A DNA stretch of 22,815 bases from Patescibacteria group bacterium (GCA_018899995.1 JAHIHE010000142.1:1-22815), one strand, 5' to 3'; counted from the first letter of the stretch, positions 14,119 to 20,979 are shown. A program made the numbers and translations. The notes: generated from the sequence alone by a model not told the origin.

Positions 14119-15975
14119 ATGTGCGGCATAATCGGATACACGGGTCCTAAAAAAACTTTGGAAGTGCTGATTTCCGGCTTAAAAAATCTTGAATACCGCG
14201 GATACGATTCCGCCGGAATTTCCATCATTGGCGACAACAATGATATTTTTTCGTTTAAAACAAAAGGAAGAATAGCGGTTTTGGAAGAGCGATTAAAAAA
14301 GATGGGCGAGATAAGCCACAACCGCGCCGGCATCGGCCATACTCGCTGGGCGACACACGGAATTCCCAACGAAATTAACGCCCATCCGCACAAAGACTGC
14401 ACGGGAAATATCTGGGTAGTTCACAACGGCATTATTGAAAATTACAGGATTTTAAGGAAGCGGCTTGAGGCGGAGGGGCATAAATTTATTTCCGAGACAG
14501 ACACGGAAATTATATCGCATCTGATTGAAAAGTATTATAAAAATCCGGCGGTGGGAGGATTGGAAGAGGCGGTAAAATTGGCGCTTGGAGAAGTTATCGG
14601 CGCTTATGGCATTGCCGTCATTTCCTCTTTTGAACCGGATAAAATTGTTGCCGCCCGCTTCTCCAGCCCCCTGATTATCGGAATAGGCGACAATGAGGCC
14701 TTTGTCGCTTCAGATGTTTCGGCTGTGGTCAATCATACGCGAAAAGTGATTTATTTAGATGATGGCGAAGTCGCTGTTATTCTTCCCGACAAATATCAGA
14801 TTTTTGATTTGAACAATAATTCGGAAAAGAGGGAAAAACAGATTAAAGAAATCAGTTGGGAAATAAAAGAGGCGCAGAAAGGCGGATTTTCCCATTTTCT
14901 TTTTAAAGAAATCTACGAAGAGCCGGAAGCGATAACCAACGCTATTCGCGGAAGGATAAATTTGGAAGACGGAACCGCGAAATTGGGAGGACTGGAGCTT
15001 TCGGAAAAGCGGTTTGCGGAGATAGAGCGACTGGTGATAATCGCGTGCGGGACCGCGCATTACGCGGCAATGGTCGGTGAATATATGATGGAGGAATATG
15101 CCGGGCTTCCGACCGAGGTGGAAATGGGATCGGAGTTCAGGTACCGCAAGCCGGTGCTTGATAAGAAAACCGCGGTTTTGGCCATAAGCCAGTCCGGCGA
15201 GACCGCCGACACGCTAATGGCGGTGCGCGAAGCGAAAAGAAAAGGCGCTTTTGTTTTCGGTCTGGTAAATACGGTTGGTTCCACCATCGCCAGGGAATGC
15301 GGAGTGGGGGTCTATAATCATGCCGGCTTGGAAGTGGCCGTACCCGCGAGCAAGAGTTTTATTTCCCAGCTTTCTATTCTGGCTCTTTTGACGGTTTTTT
15401 TAGGAAGACAAAGGCAGATGTCCAATACAATGGGAACAAGGATTTTAAAGGAATTGGCGAATTTGCCGAAACTGGCGGAACAAATTTTAAAACAAGACGA
15501 ACTGATACGCGATTTAGCAAAAAAATACGGCGCTTATAAAAATTTTCTTTATCTGGGCAGAAAATATAACTATCCCATCGCGCTTGAAGGAGCACTGAAA
15601 TTGAAAGAGCTTGCTTATTGTATCCACGCGGAGGGCTATCCAGCCGGCGAAATGAAGCACGGGCCAATCGCGATGATTGACGAAGATTTTCCGTCGGTGG
15701 TGATTGCCACATCAGACAGCGTTTACGACAAAATGGTAAACGCGATACAGGAAATCAAAGCGCGCAACGGAAAAGTTATTGCCATCGCTACCGAGGGGAA
15801 CGAAGATATAAAAAATTTTACTGATGATGTTATTTATATTCCCAAAACCCTGGAAATGCTTACTCCGATTTTAGCCACCATTCCTTTGCATTTTTTCGCG
15901 TGCCATATTGGAGTTTTGAATAGATGCGACATTGACAAGCCGCGGAATTTGGCAAAGAGCGTGGTGGTGGAATAA
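14119..15975 (+). CDS. glmS: Glutamine-fructose-6-phosphate aminotransferase (isomerizing)
   Basis: GlmS makes glucosamine-6-phosphate from fructose-6-phosphate and glutamine, the first step towards UDP-N-acetylglucosamine, the substrate of MurA encoded nearby. I place the start at 14119 so that Cys2 (M-C-G-I-I-G-Y) becomes the N-terminal nucleophile after Met removal; frames opening further upstream would bury it. The class II glutaminase domain shows E-Y-R-G-Y-D-S-A-G and G-H-T-R-W-A-T-H-G. Two SIS sugar-isomerase domains follow, the first with S-Q-S-G-E-T (from residue 357) and the second with G-R-K-Y-N-Y-P-I-A-L-E-G-A. The C-terminal signature D-K-P-R-N-L-A-K-S-V-V-V-E ends the protein at 618 aa, the usual length. 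No glmS riboswitch is visible in the short, AT-rich leader. Confidence 0.96.
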   Translation: MCGIIGYTGPKKTLEVLISGLKNLEYRGYDSAGISIIGDNNDIFSFKTKGRIAVLEERLKKMGEISHNRAGIGHTRWATHGIPNEINAHPHKDCTGNIWVVHNGIIENYRILRKRLEAEGHKFISETDTEIISHLIEKYYKNPAVGGLEEAVKLALGEVIGAYGIAVISSFEPDKIVAARFSSPLIIGIGDNEAFVASDVSAVVNHTRKVIYLDDGEVAVILPDKYQIFDLNNNSEKREKQIKEISWEIKEAQKGGFSHFLFKEIYEEPEAITNAIRGRINLEDGTAKLGGLELSEKRFAEIERLVIIACGTAHYAAMVGEYMMEEYAGLPTEVEMGSEFRYRKPVLDKKTAVLAISQSGETADTLMAVREAKRKGAFVFGLVNTVGSTIARECGVGVYNHAGLEVAVPASKSFISQLSILALLTVFLGRQRQMSNTMGTRILKELANLPKLAEQILKQDELIRDLAKKYGAYKNFLYLGRKYNYPIALEGALKLKELAYCIHAEGYPAGEMKHGPIAMIDEDFPSVVIATSDSVYDKMVNAIQEIKARNGKVIAIATEGNEDIKNFTDDVIYIPKTLEMLTPILATIPLHFFACHIGVLNRCDIDKPRNLAKSVVVE

Positions 15976-16039
15976 AAAAATCATTTTAACATTTTAGCAA
16001 ATTAGCAGACATTGATTTTTTATTTGATGTTTATAAAAA

Positions 16040-16762
16040 ATGATAAATAAAAAAAGCCCCTCCTACGCCAAGGCTACGGCGGGCAAGCAAACTTTTATTC
16101 TTTCGGTCGGCGGGTCGCTTATCGTGCCTGACGAGGTGGATAGCGATTTTGTGAAAAATTTTCGGGCTTTGATTTTGAAAAAAGTAAAAAAAGGCAACAG
16201 GTTTGTTATTATGTGCGGCGGGGGAAAGATAAATGTCAGATACAACAAAGCCGCCAGAAAAGTTGTAAAAATTTCCGACGCGGATCTAGATTGGCTTGGT
16301 ATCTATGTTACCCGGCTTAACGCCCAATTTATCCGACTCTTGTTCGGTGATTCGGTTCATAAAGAAATAGTCATCGATCCCACAAAAAAAATAAAAACCG
16401 CGAAACCCATTATTATAGGCGCTGGCTATAAGCCCGGCTGGTCCACGGACTACGACGCGGTAATGATCGCCCAAAAAAACGGGGCAAAAACCGTTATCAA
16501 TCTTTCCAATATTGACTATGTTTATACCGATGATCCGCGCAAAAATCCAGACGCGAAGCCGATTAAAAATATCAACTGGAAAGATTTTCGGAAAATAGTC
16601 GGCAATGTCTGGAAGCCGAGGATGAACAAGCCCTTTGATCCTATTGCCAGCAAGCTTGCCCAGAAAAATAAAATAAAAGTTATTATTTTAAACGGGAAAA
16701 ATTTCAAAAATTTTGAAAATTGTTTGGAGGGAAAAAATTTCAAGGGTACGGTGGTAGAATAG
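16040..16762 (+). CDS. pyrH: UMP kinase, archaeal type, with a repeat-encoded N-terminal extension
   Basis: This amino-acid-kinase-fold enzyme phosphorylates UMP to UDP. The core begins at about residue 18 with F-I-L-S-V-G-G-S-L-I-V-P. It continues with the C-G-G-G-K loop, G-A-G-Y-K-P-G-W-S-T-D-Y-D-A-V and N-L-S-N-I-D-Y-V-Y-T-D-D-P. W-K-P-R-M-N-K-P-F-D-P-I-A and a C-terminal G-T follow. This pattern fits the archaeal PyrH subfamily better than the E. coli type, as is seen in CPR bacteria. Residues about 5-16 (K-S-P-S-Y-A-K-A-T-A-G-K-Q) are encoded by a palindromic repeat, so this N-terminus is an insertion. At 240 aa it is about 15 longer than usual. It lies 64 nt after glmS on the same strand. 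Confidence 0.9.
   Translation: MINKKSPSYAKATAGKQTFILSVGGSLIVPDEVDSDFVKNFRALILKKVKKGNRFVIMCGGGKINVRYNKAARKVVKISDADLDWLGIYVTRLNAQFIRLLFGDSVHKEIVIDPTKKIKTAKPIIIGAGYKPGWSTDYDAVMIAQKNGAKTVINLSNIDYVYTDDPRKNPDAKPIKNINWKDFRKIVGNVWKPRMNKPFDPIASKLAQKNKIKVIILNGKNFKNFENCLEGKNFKGTVVE
16057..16091 (+). repeat. SPSYAKATAGKQ-type GC-rich repeat at the 5' end of pyrH
   Basis: A GC-rich unit with the imperfect dyad GCC...GGC ends in GGCTACGGCGGGCAAGCAAA. It is related to 12707-12742 inside leuS and read in the same frame. It begins 17 nt after the start codon. Confidence 0.65.
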
Positions 16763-17004
16763 AAATGAAAAAACAAATATCAAAAATTAAAATAACAATG
16801 CAAAGTTTAAAATTTTCAATTTTTATAATTTTCATTAAATTATTCCGCCTTCGGCGGACCCGCCGTAGGCGGGCAATAGCCCAATTTTCAAACAAAAGTT
16901 TAGAAATTAAAGAATTAGAAATTTAATAGAAATTGAAAATTATAAATTAGAAATTATTATCAATAATTTTATCATTTTAATCTGTCATTTTACACTTTTC
17001 ATTT
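16763..17004. repeat. Intergenic AT-rich repeats with a GC-rich double hairpin (16844-16873)
   Basis: No gene is supported between pyrH and murA, whose ends converge here. The stretch holds AATTTTCAATTTTT-like units and, at 16844-16873, two perfect tandem hairpins: TCCGCC/GGCGGA and CCCGCC/GGCGGG, each with a 3-nt loop. These are the best preserved members of the family also found at 4256-4285 and in leuS. They could also act as a bidirectional transcription barrier for the convergent genes. Confidence 0.6.
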
Positions 17005-18297
17005 TTAATTTTTAATTCGCCTTATCTCCGCGCCTAATTTTTGCAGTTTTTCTTCAATTTTCTCGTATCCGCGGTCAATCTGGTGAATGTCTGAAATTTC
17101 GGTTTCGCCCTCGGCAATAAGAGCGGCGATTACCAGCGCGGCTCCGGCGCGGATATCCGAACTTGCAATTTTTGCGCCTTTTAATTTTGTCGGGCCCAAA
17201 ACGAAAGCGCGATGAGGGTCAATAATTTCAATATTTGCCCCCATTTTTTTTAACTCTTCGGCGTAGCCGAATCGCGCTTCAAAAAGTGGGTCGTGAATCA
17301 AGCTTTTTCCCTCGGATTGTGTCAAAAGCACAGCCATCATTGGCTGAAGATCGGTTGGAAAGCCGGGATAAGGCAGGGCTTGAATTTTTGCCGCCTTGAG
17401 ATTTCGGGCCGGTTTGACGATGATATTTGCGATTTTTTGGTTTTCAAAACTTTTGTTCGTGTAGGACAATTCAAAAATCACCCCGATATCTTTTAGTTTC
17501 CCCCAAAACAGGAGCAAGTGTTCAACTATAACATTTTTAATTTCTACTTTGCCGCCCATTGCCGCCGCGGCAATAATAAAAGTGCCGGCCTCAAGAGGGT
17601 CGGGGATTACGGTATGGCGCGCGCCGCTTAAATTTTTTCTTCCTTTGATTTCAATCGTGTGCGTGCCTGTTCCTTTGATTTCAACTCCCATTTTTTTAAG
17701 CATAGCGCATGTATCCTGAACCTGAGGTTCGGCTGCCGCGATTTTAATGATTGTTTTTCCCGGGATCAAACTCGCGGCCATCAGAAGATTTTCCGTGGCC
17801 GTCACTGAAAACTCCCTTAACACAATTTCTCTGTTTTTTAAATTTTTCGCGCTGAATTCATAAAAATTATTGCCGCTTTTAATTTCCGCGCCAAGCATTT
17901 TTAAGGCCTCAAGATGCGTTTCTATTGAACGGGCGCCGATTTTATCTCCACCGGGGTGCGGAATTTTGAAATGTTTGAACCTCGCCAGAAGAGGGCCGAT
18001 AAGCAGGACCGATACCCGCATTTTATTTATCAAATCATAATTCATTTTTTCCGGATCAACTTTCCCGCCGGCCCTGATTTTTATTTTCCTTTCCCCGAGC
18101 CAAGACACTTCTGCGCCAATGCTTTCAAGAACTTTTATCAAATTCAAAACATCTTCCACCAGAGGAAGATTATCAATTATACATTCTTGGTCAGTCAAAA
18201 GAGTGGCGGCCAAAACCGCGCCAGCCGCGTTTTTATATCCGCCGATTTCTACCGCGCCGTTCAGTTTTTTCCCGCCTTTGATGATAAATTTGGACAT
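17005..18297 (-). CDS. murA: UDP-N-acetylglucosamine 1-carboxyvinyltransferase with Asp in place of the catalytic Cys
   Basis: MurA adds enolpyruvate from PEP to UDP-N-acetylglucosamine, the first committed step of peptidoglycan synthesis. I chose the ATG at 18297 because M-S-K-F-I-I-K-G-G is the expected start; the 7-residue upstream extension is not conserved. Conserved points are K22-N23 (G-Y-K-N-A-A-G-A), the active-site loop, and F-P-T-D-L-Q-P-M-M-A. In the loop, P-G-G-x-K-I-G-A-R has Asp118 (codon at 17944-17946) where most bacteria have Cys (Cys115 in E. coli). That swap is known from Mycobacterium and Chlamydia and makes the enzyme insensitive to fosfomycin. At 430 aa the length is normal. 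It is the only large gene here on the minus strand and converges on pyrH. Confidence 0.95.
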   Translation of the reverse strand: MSKFIIKGGKKLNGAVEIGGYKNAAGAVLAATLLTDQECIIDNLPLVEDVLNLIKVLESIGAEVSWLGERKIKIRAGGKVDPEKMNYDLINKMRVSVLLIGPLLARFKHFKIPHPGGDKIGARSIETHLEALKMLGAEIKSGNNFYEFSAKNLKNREIVLREFSVTATENLLMAASLIPGKTIIKIAAAEPQVQDTCAMLKKMGVEIKGTGTHTIEIKGRKNLSGARHTVIPDPLEAGTFIIAAAAMGGKVEIKNVIVEHLLLFWGKLKDIGVIFELSYTNKSFENQKIANIIVKPARNLKAAKIQALPYPGFPTDLQPMMAVLLTQSEGKSLIHDPLFEARFGYAEELKKMGANIEIIDPHRAFVLGPTKLKGAKIASSDIRAGAALVIAALIAEGETEISDIHQIDRGYEKIEEKLQKLGAEIRRIKN

Positions 18298-18440
18298 AGT
18301 ATTTATGTCAAAGCTCAAATGTCAAAACTCAAAGCCAAATGTAAAATTTTAAAAGTTTTTGAAATTTAGATTTAACATCTAACATATAGATTTGACATTT
18401 TACATCTGACATTTAACATTAATTTCTTTAATAAATACTA
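18298..18440. repeat. AT-rich inverted repeat upstream of murA
   Basis: Units of TCAAATGTCAAA on the left (18305-18345) and TTTGACATTTTACAT on the right (18390-18418) form an imperfect dyad. The same units occur in frame within leuS (13441-13512). The murA promoter must lie here but cannot be singled out. Confidence 0.45.
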
Positions 18441-18489
18441 TAATAGTTTAGTGGTATTGACAAGTTTATTTTTTGCCTTAAGGTTAATA

Positions 18490-18686
18490 TGCTTATTGTT
18501 CTTTAAAAATAAATTTCTGCGGTGCCGAATATTCGCCGAAGTCGTCAGACGACGGCTATTCGGCGCTGCGGAAAAATGCTTTGAGAGGTTTAATTTTTCC
18601 TCTCCCAAGATAGATTCAAAAGCGAGAAATGATTCTCTTTGGTGAAATCGCCAAATAAAAAGATTCATTTCCCGCTGTTTTTTTTT
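18490..18686 (+). ncRNA. Candidate structured non-coding RNA or leader ending in a terminator
   Basis: An 18-bp stem (18514-18531 with 18557-18574) pairs perfectly if three G-U pairs are allowed, and these are G-U only on the plus strand. Its loop contains a further GTCGT/ACGAC hairpin. GAGAGG/CCTCTC (18583-18588, 18599-18604) follows, then the terminator at 18621-18686. The start is uncertain. TATAAT at 18439-18444 is the nearest -10-like box, but its spacing to TTAACA (18413) is 20 nt. I do not recognise tmRNA, RNase P, SRP or 6S signatures. An alternative is a palindromic repeat followed by an isolated terminator. Confidence 0.4.
18621..18686 (+). terminator. Intrinsic terminator with a 9-T run
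   Basis: AGCGAGAAATGA (18621-18632) pairs with 18665-18676 with one mismatch. An inner hairpin TTTGGTG/CGCCAAA (18638-18655) sits in the loop, and nine T follow at 18678-18686. It ends whatever is transcribed upstream on the plus strand and insulates the acyltransferase promoter. Confidence 0.65.
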
Positions 18687-18699
18687 ATTCACTTTTTTA

Positions 18700-18741
18700 T
18701 TGACAAATTTTTCAATACAAGTATCCTATATAAACAGGAGG
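18700..18741 (+). promoter_or_regulatory. Promoter and strong Shine-Dalgarno of the acyltransferase gene
   Basis: TTGACA (18700-18705), a 16-nt spacer and TATCCT (18722-18727). The AGGAGG at 18736-18741 is 8 nt before the ATG at 18750, which decides the start over the in-frame ATG at 18639. Confidence 0.65.
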
Positions 18742-18749
18742 TAAGATTG

Positions 18750-19235
18750 ATGATTGATTCGAGTTCAAGGGTAGTTAACTCAACGATAGGCAAAGATACA
18801 GAAGTTAGAGAATACACAACTATACACGATTCAAACATCGGTGATGGTTGCAAGATCTACGAAAGAGTTTCAATTAAAAAAAGCACTATAGGTATCAGAA
18901 CAACCATTAATAGTGGCACTTATGTGGAATTTACTGATATAGATGATGATGTGTTGGTTGGACCAAATTGTTCTCTGGTTGGAGTATTCCATGAGCTTGT
19001 TTTGGAAGGAGCAAGGCGAGAAAATTCGTGGCAGAAAACCAAAATTGGGAAAAAAGCATGGATTGGCGCAAATTGCGTAATTCTTCCTGGAGTTAAAATA
19101 GGAGAAGGCGCAGTTATCGGAGCTGGAACAACAGTTACTAAAAATATTCCGCCATTCCATATCTGCATTGGCATTCCGCCAAATCAAACCAAAATGAGTT
19201 TAAAAGAATGGTTGAGAAGGAAAAGGCATTTATAA
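18750..19235 (+). CDS. Hexapeptide-repeat acyltransferase (left-handed beta-helix)
   Basis: The sequence is dominated by imperfect hexapeptide repeats of the [LIV]-G-x4 type, for example N-S-T-I-G-K-D, S-N-I-G-D-G, V-L-V-G-P-N-C and I-G-A-N-C-V-I-L-P-G-V-K-I-G-E-G-A-V-I-G-A-G. This is diagnostic of a trimeric left-handed beta-helix transferase using acetyl- or succinyl-CoA. A non-repeat loop at about residues 82-98 (F-H-E-L-V-L-E-G-A-R-R-E-N) probably holds the catalytic His. Relatives modify nucleotide sugars or surface polysaccharides, but the substrate cannot be told here. At 161 aa it is compact, ending in a basic helix (W-L-R-R-K-R-H-L). Its consensus Shine-Dalgarno is unusual in this window and may point to transfer. 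Confidence 0.85.
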   Translation: MIDSSSRVVNSTIGKDTEVREYTTIHDSNIGDGCKIYERVSIKKSTIGIRTTINSGTYVEFTDIDDDVLVGPNCSLVGVFHELVLEGARRENSWQKTKIGKKAWIGANCVILPGVKIGEGAVIGAGTTVTKNIPPFHICIGIPPNQTKMSLKEWLRRKRHL

Positions 19236-19322
19236 AAAAGTGCCTTTATTTTTAAATGCAAATTTTATTATTAGTGCGCAAGCCGCGACAAAAATTCCGC
19301 CTATAATGAATACGGTTGAATA
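19230..19322 (-). pseudogene. Remnant of a membrane-protein C-terminus (about 30 codons)
   Basis: On the minus strand, codons from 19322 to a TAA at 19232-19230 read as a hydrophobic segment (F-I-I-G-G-I-F-V-A-A-C-A-L-I-I) followed by K-F-A-F-K-N-K-G, typical of the last membrane helix and tail of a transporter. A stop lies immediately upstream in frame and there is no start codon. It overlaps the acyltransferase end by 6 nt. It could also be chance hydrophobic coding. Confidence 0.3.
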
Positions 19323-19343
19323 TTAAAACACAGGTTGGAAACA

Positions 19344-19370
19344 TTGACAATCTTAAAATATTTTGATAAT
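19344..19370 (+). promoter_or_regulatory. Possible promoter for the 19482 gene
   Basis: TTGACA (19344-19349) and GATAAT (19365-19370) with a short 15-nt spacer. About 110 nt separate it from the gene, with no other frame in between. Confidence 0.3.
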
Positions 19371-19481
19371 CTAAATTCAACAAAAGAGGAGGATTTATCC
19401 GGATTTCCGAACAAAAATGATTGCTCTTTTACAAAGAAGTGAGAAAGGAAATAGACGAAAAAGATAAGACAAGGAGACAAG

Positions 19482-19832
19482 ATGAGCGTAAAAGAATTCA
19501 GGAACAACTTAAAGTTGTTAGAAGAATCAGGAGAAATTCAGAAGCTGGTGGGGGAGAAAAAGGTTTTAAAAGCCTTTGAGATAGCCCGCCGAGCAGAAAC
19601 TTTCCCCGATGAAAGAATATTTTTGATCGTCAGGAAATGTTTGGGAGTAAGCCAAGACGAAGAAATTTGGAAAGAAGCTCTCAAACAGGAAATAGGTAAA
19701 AGCGGGATAACGCCTGATAAAGAACAGACCGATTTAATAGCTTCTATTAGAGGATCCTGCGCAATGCTTAAAGGGCAAAAATCAGGCGTGGATGTTGTTT
19801 TTTTTCTCGGCGAACGAATGCGCAGATATTAA
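19482..19832 (+). CDS. Hypothetical 116-aa helical protein
   Basis: I do not recognise a family. The ATG at 19482 follows AAGGAG (19471-19476) with a 5-nt spacer, a credible ribosome-binding site. The product is charged and mostly helical in appearance, with no membrane segment. Residues 1-45 are rich in Glu and Lys (L-L-E-E-S-G-E-I-Q-K-L), and the C-terminal part has A-S-I-R-G-S-C-A-M-L-K-G-Q-K-S-G-V-D-V-V-F-F-L. A large folded terminator begins 3 nt after its stop. It stands at the left edge of the toxin-antitoxin-like island, but nothing in it ties it to that function. Confidence 0.6.
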   Translation: MSVKEFRNNLKLLEESGEIQKLVGEKKVLKAFEIARRAETFPDERIFLIVRKCLGVSQDEEIWKEALKQEIGKSGITPDKEQTDLIASIRGSCAMLKGQKSGVDVVFFLGERMRRY

Positions 19833-19834
19833 TC

Positions 19835-19962
19835 AGCGGAGCAATTTATCGGATAACAATATGCGATAAACCCCCACACCTAAAAGTTCAACAGCAAACT
19901 CGCGGAAGATTTCCTCGCACTTAATAAATATTAGGTGTGGGGGTAAATCTCCGCTTTTTTTT
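19835..19962 (+). terminator. Branched terminator-like structure with an 8-T run (cassette C1)
   Basis: The outer stem AGCGGAG (19835-19841)/CTCCGCT (19949-19955) runs into eight T (19955-19962). Inside are TTTATC/GATAAA (19845-19850, 19865-19870) and a 13-bp stem CCCCCACACCTAA (19871-19883)/TTAGGTGTGGGGG (19931-19943). The last encloses an imperfect hairpin around 19901-19918. This is far larger than an ordinary terminator. Parts recur at 20923-20964 and 21901-21934. Confidence 0.65.
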
Positions 19963-19974
19963 GACAAAAATACT

Positions 19975-20003
19975 TTGACACAATGGGCGAAAATTGATAT
20001 AAT
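19975..20003 (+). promoter_or_regulatory. Near-consensus promoter of the AbiEii module
   Basis: TTGACA (19975-19980), a 17-nt spacer and TATAAT (19998-20003): a perfect match to the sigma70 consensus, directly after the cassette C1 terminator. Confidence 0.8.
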
Positions 20004-20035
20004 TTTAGCAATAAGTGAAGTTAATAATTAGAAAA

Positions 20036-20326
20036 ATGACCATTCACGATTTTATAAAAAAAAGAAAACATTTAATTTGGTGGGTGCGGGATTACGACAA
20101 AATTGGCGCCGATTCTATCGTGGAAGCGACTCTTAATTATGGCGATTGGGACGATGTGCAGGCGCTTATCAAGATTTTAGGCATTAAAAAAGTAACTCAA
20201 ATTTTTCGCGAGAAATCAAAACCGTCCAAGATAGGCAGGCAGAATTATCGGCCTGAAGTGAAACATTATTTTAATTTATATTTTAATAAATATGCACAGC
20301 GAAATATTGTCAAAAGAGCAGGTTGA
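20036..20326 (+). CDS. Small basic protein upstream of the AbiEii-type gene (putative partner or antitoxin)
   Basis: A 96-aa protein starting at ATG 20036 (M-T-I-H-D-F-I-K-K). A GTG at 20015 is in frame but only about 5 nt after the expected transcript start. Visible features are H-L-I-W-W-V-R-D-Y-D, the segment N-Y-G-D-W-D-D-V-Q-A-L-I-K-I-L-G-I-K-K-V, and a conserved-looking end with N-Y-R-P-E-V-K-H-Y-F-N-L-Y-F-N-K-Y-A. It resembles small uncharacterised proteins (DUF6922-like, from memory) found next to AbiEii genes. It is not the classical AbiEi winged-helix antitoxin. Its end overlaps the next gene by 35 nt, so the two are translationally coupled. An antitoxin role is inferred from position only. 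Confidence 0.65.
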   Translation: MTIHDFIKKRKHLIWWVRDYDKIGADSIVEATLNYGDWDDVQALIKILGIKKVTQIFREKSKPSKIGRQNYRPEVKHYFNLYFNKYAQRNIVKRAG

Positions 20327-20903
20327 ATTATTGCCGTTGCTTAAAATGGCGAATAAAAACTTCGGGCTAGTGGGAGGCACCGCCGTTGCTTTGCAAATCG
20401 GCCACCGAAGGTCTATTGATTTTGACTTATTTTCTCATAAAGAATTTAAAAATAATAATATCAAGAAGCAAGTAATGCGGGTTGCGGATATAACAAAAAC
20501 GCTAGTCAGCAAGTCCGGCGAATTTACTTTTTTCAGCAATAAAGTTAAAGTTACTTTTTATAATTATCCTTACGAAATAGAATACAAAAAAAAATTTAAC
20601 GAAGTAATAAAAATACCGGATCTTTTGACTTTGGCGGCAATGAAGGCTTTTGCGCTTGGCCAAAGAGCGAAATGGAAAGATTACGCGGATCTATATTTTA
20701 TAATGAAGGATTATTTTACATTTGAAGAAATTTCGAAAAAAGGAAGCAAAATTTTCGGGCCGGAATTCAATGAAAAATTATTTCGCATCCAGCTTTCCTA
20801 TTTTGACGATGTAAATTACGATGAGAAAATAGATTTTCTTCCGGGATTTGAAGCGGGCGAAGAAAAAATCAAGAAAAGTCTGATTGAATTCAGCTTGAGT
20901 TAA
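20292..20903 (+). CDS. AbiEii/AbiGii-type nucleotidyltransferase (toxin-like)
   Basis: This belongs to the nucleotidyltransferase AbiEii/AbiGii family (PF08843), whose toxins act in abortive infection and, in MenT relatives, modify tRNA acceptor ends. The polymerase-beta-like core is clear: G28-G29-T30 (V-G-G-T-A-V-A-L-Q) and S41-x-D43-x-D45 (S-I-D-F-D-L-F) with an R-R just before. The family's downstream K-x-K-D-Y-x-D-L-Y-F helix (A-K-W-K-D-Y-A-D-L-Y-F) is also present. At 203 aa it is a short member. The start ATG lies 35 nt inside the preceding gene. The metal-binding residues look intact, so it is probably active. Confidence 0.82.
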   Translation: MHSEILSKEQVELLPLLKMANKNFGLVGGTAVALQIGHRRSIDFDLFSHKEFKNNNIKKQVMRVADITKTLVSKSGEFTFFSNKVKVTFYNYPYEIEYKKKFNEVIKIPDLLTLAAMKAFALGQRAKWKDYADLYFIMKDYFTFEEISKKGSKIFGPEFNEKLFRIQLSYFDDVNYDEKIDFLPGFEAGEEKIKKSLIEFSLS

Positions 20904-20922
20904 AAGCCGCTTAAAAGCGCCG

Positions 20923-20964
20923 GCGGAGTTTATCCATAGCAATACGCGATAAATCTCCGCTATT
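20923..20964 (+). terminator. Terminator-like hairpin of cassette C2
   Basis: GCGGAGTTTATC (20923-20934) pairs with GATAAATCTCCGC (20948-20960) over 12 bp with one bulge. Only a short T-rich tail (TATTTT) follows. A smaller dyad CGCTT/AAGCG lies at 20908-20919. It is related to parts of cassette C1. Confidence 0.5.
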
Positions 20965-20979
20965 TTGACAAAAAATACT

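Noticed and set aside
16720..16926. A 68-aa frame overlapping the pyrH end
   Set aside because: It is made of AT-rich repeats and the double-hairpin repeat, and overlaps a real gene in another frame.
18298..18318. Upstream ATG for murA
   Set aside because: The seven extra residues come from an AT-rich repeat, and MurA proteins start close to the K-F-x-I-x-G-G segment.
18451..18645. A 64-aa frame upstream of the acyltransferase
   Set aside because: It runs through strong hairpins, uses a GTG start without a ribosome-binding site and has no recognisable domain. An RNA or repeat reading fits better.
18639..18749. N-terminally extended acyltransferase from ATG 18639
   Set aside because: This stretch includes the terminator, a T-run and the promoter. 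The AGGAGG before 18750 decides the start.
19301..19507. A minus-strand 68-aa hydrophobic frame
   Set aside because: It is antisense to the ribosome-binding site and start of the 19482 gene, and lacks its own ribosome-binding site or domain.
20015..20035. GTG start at 20015 for the small AbiEii partner
   Set aside because: It lies too close to the predicted transcription start. The ATG at 20036 gives a normal leader, though a near-leaderless start cannot be fully excluded.
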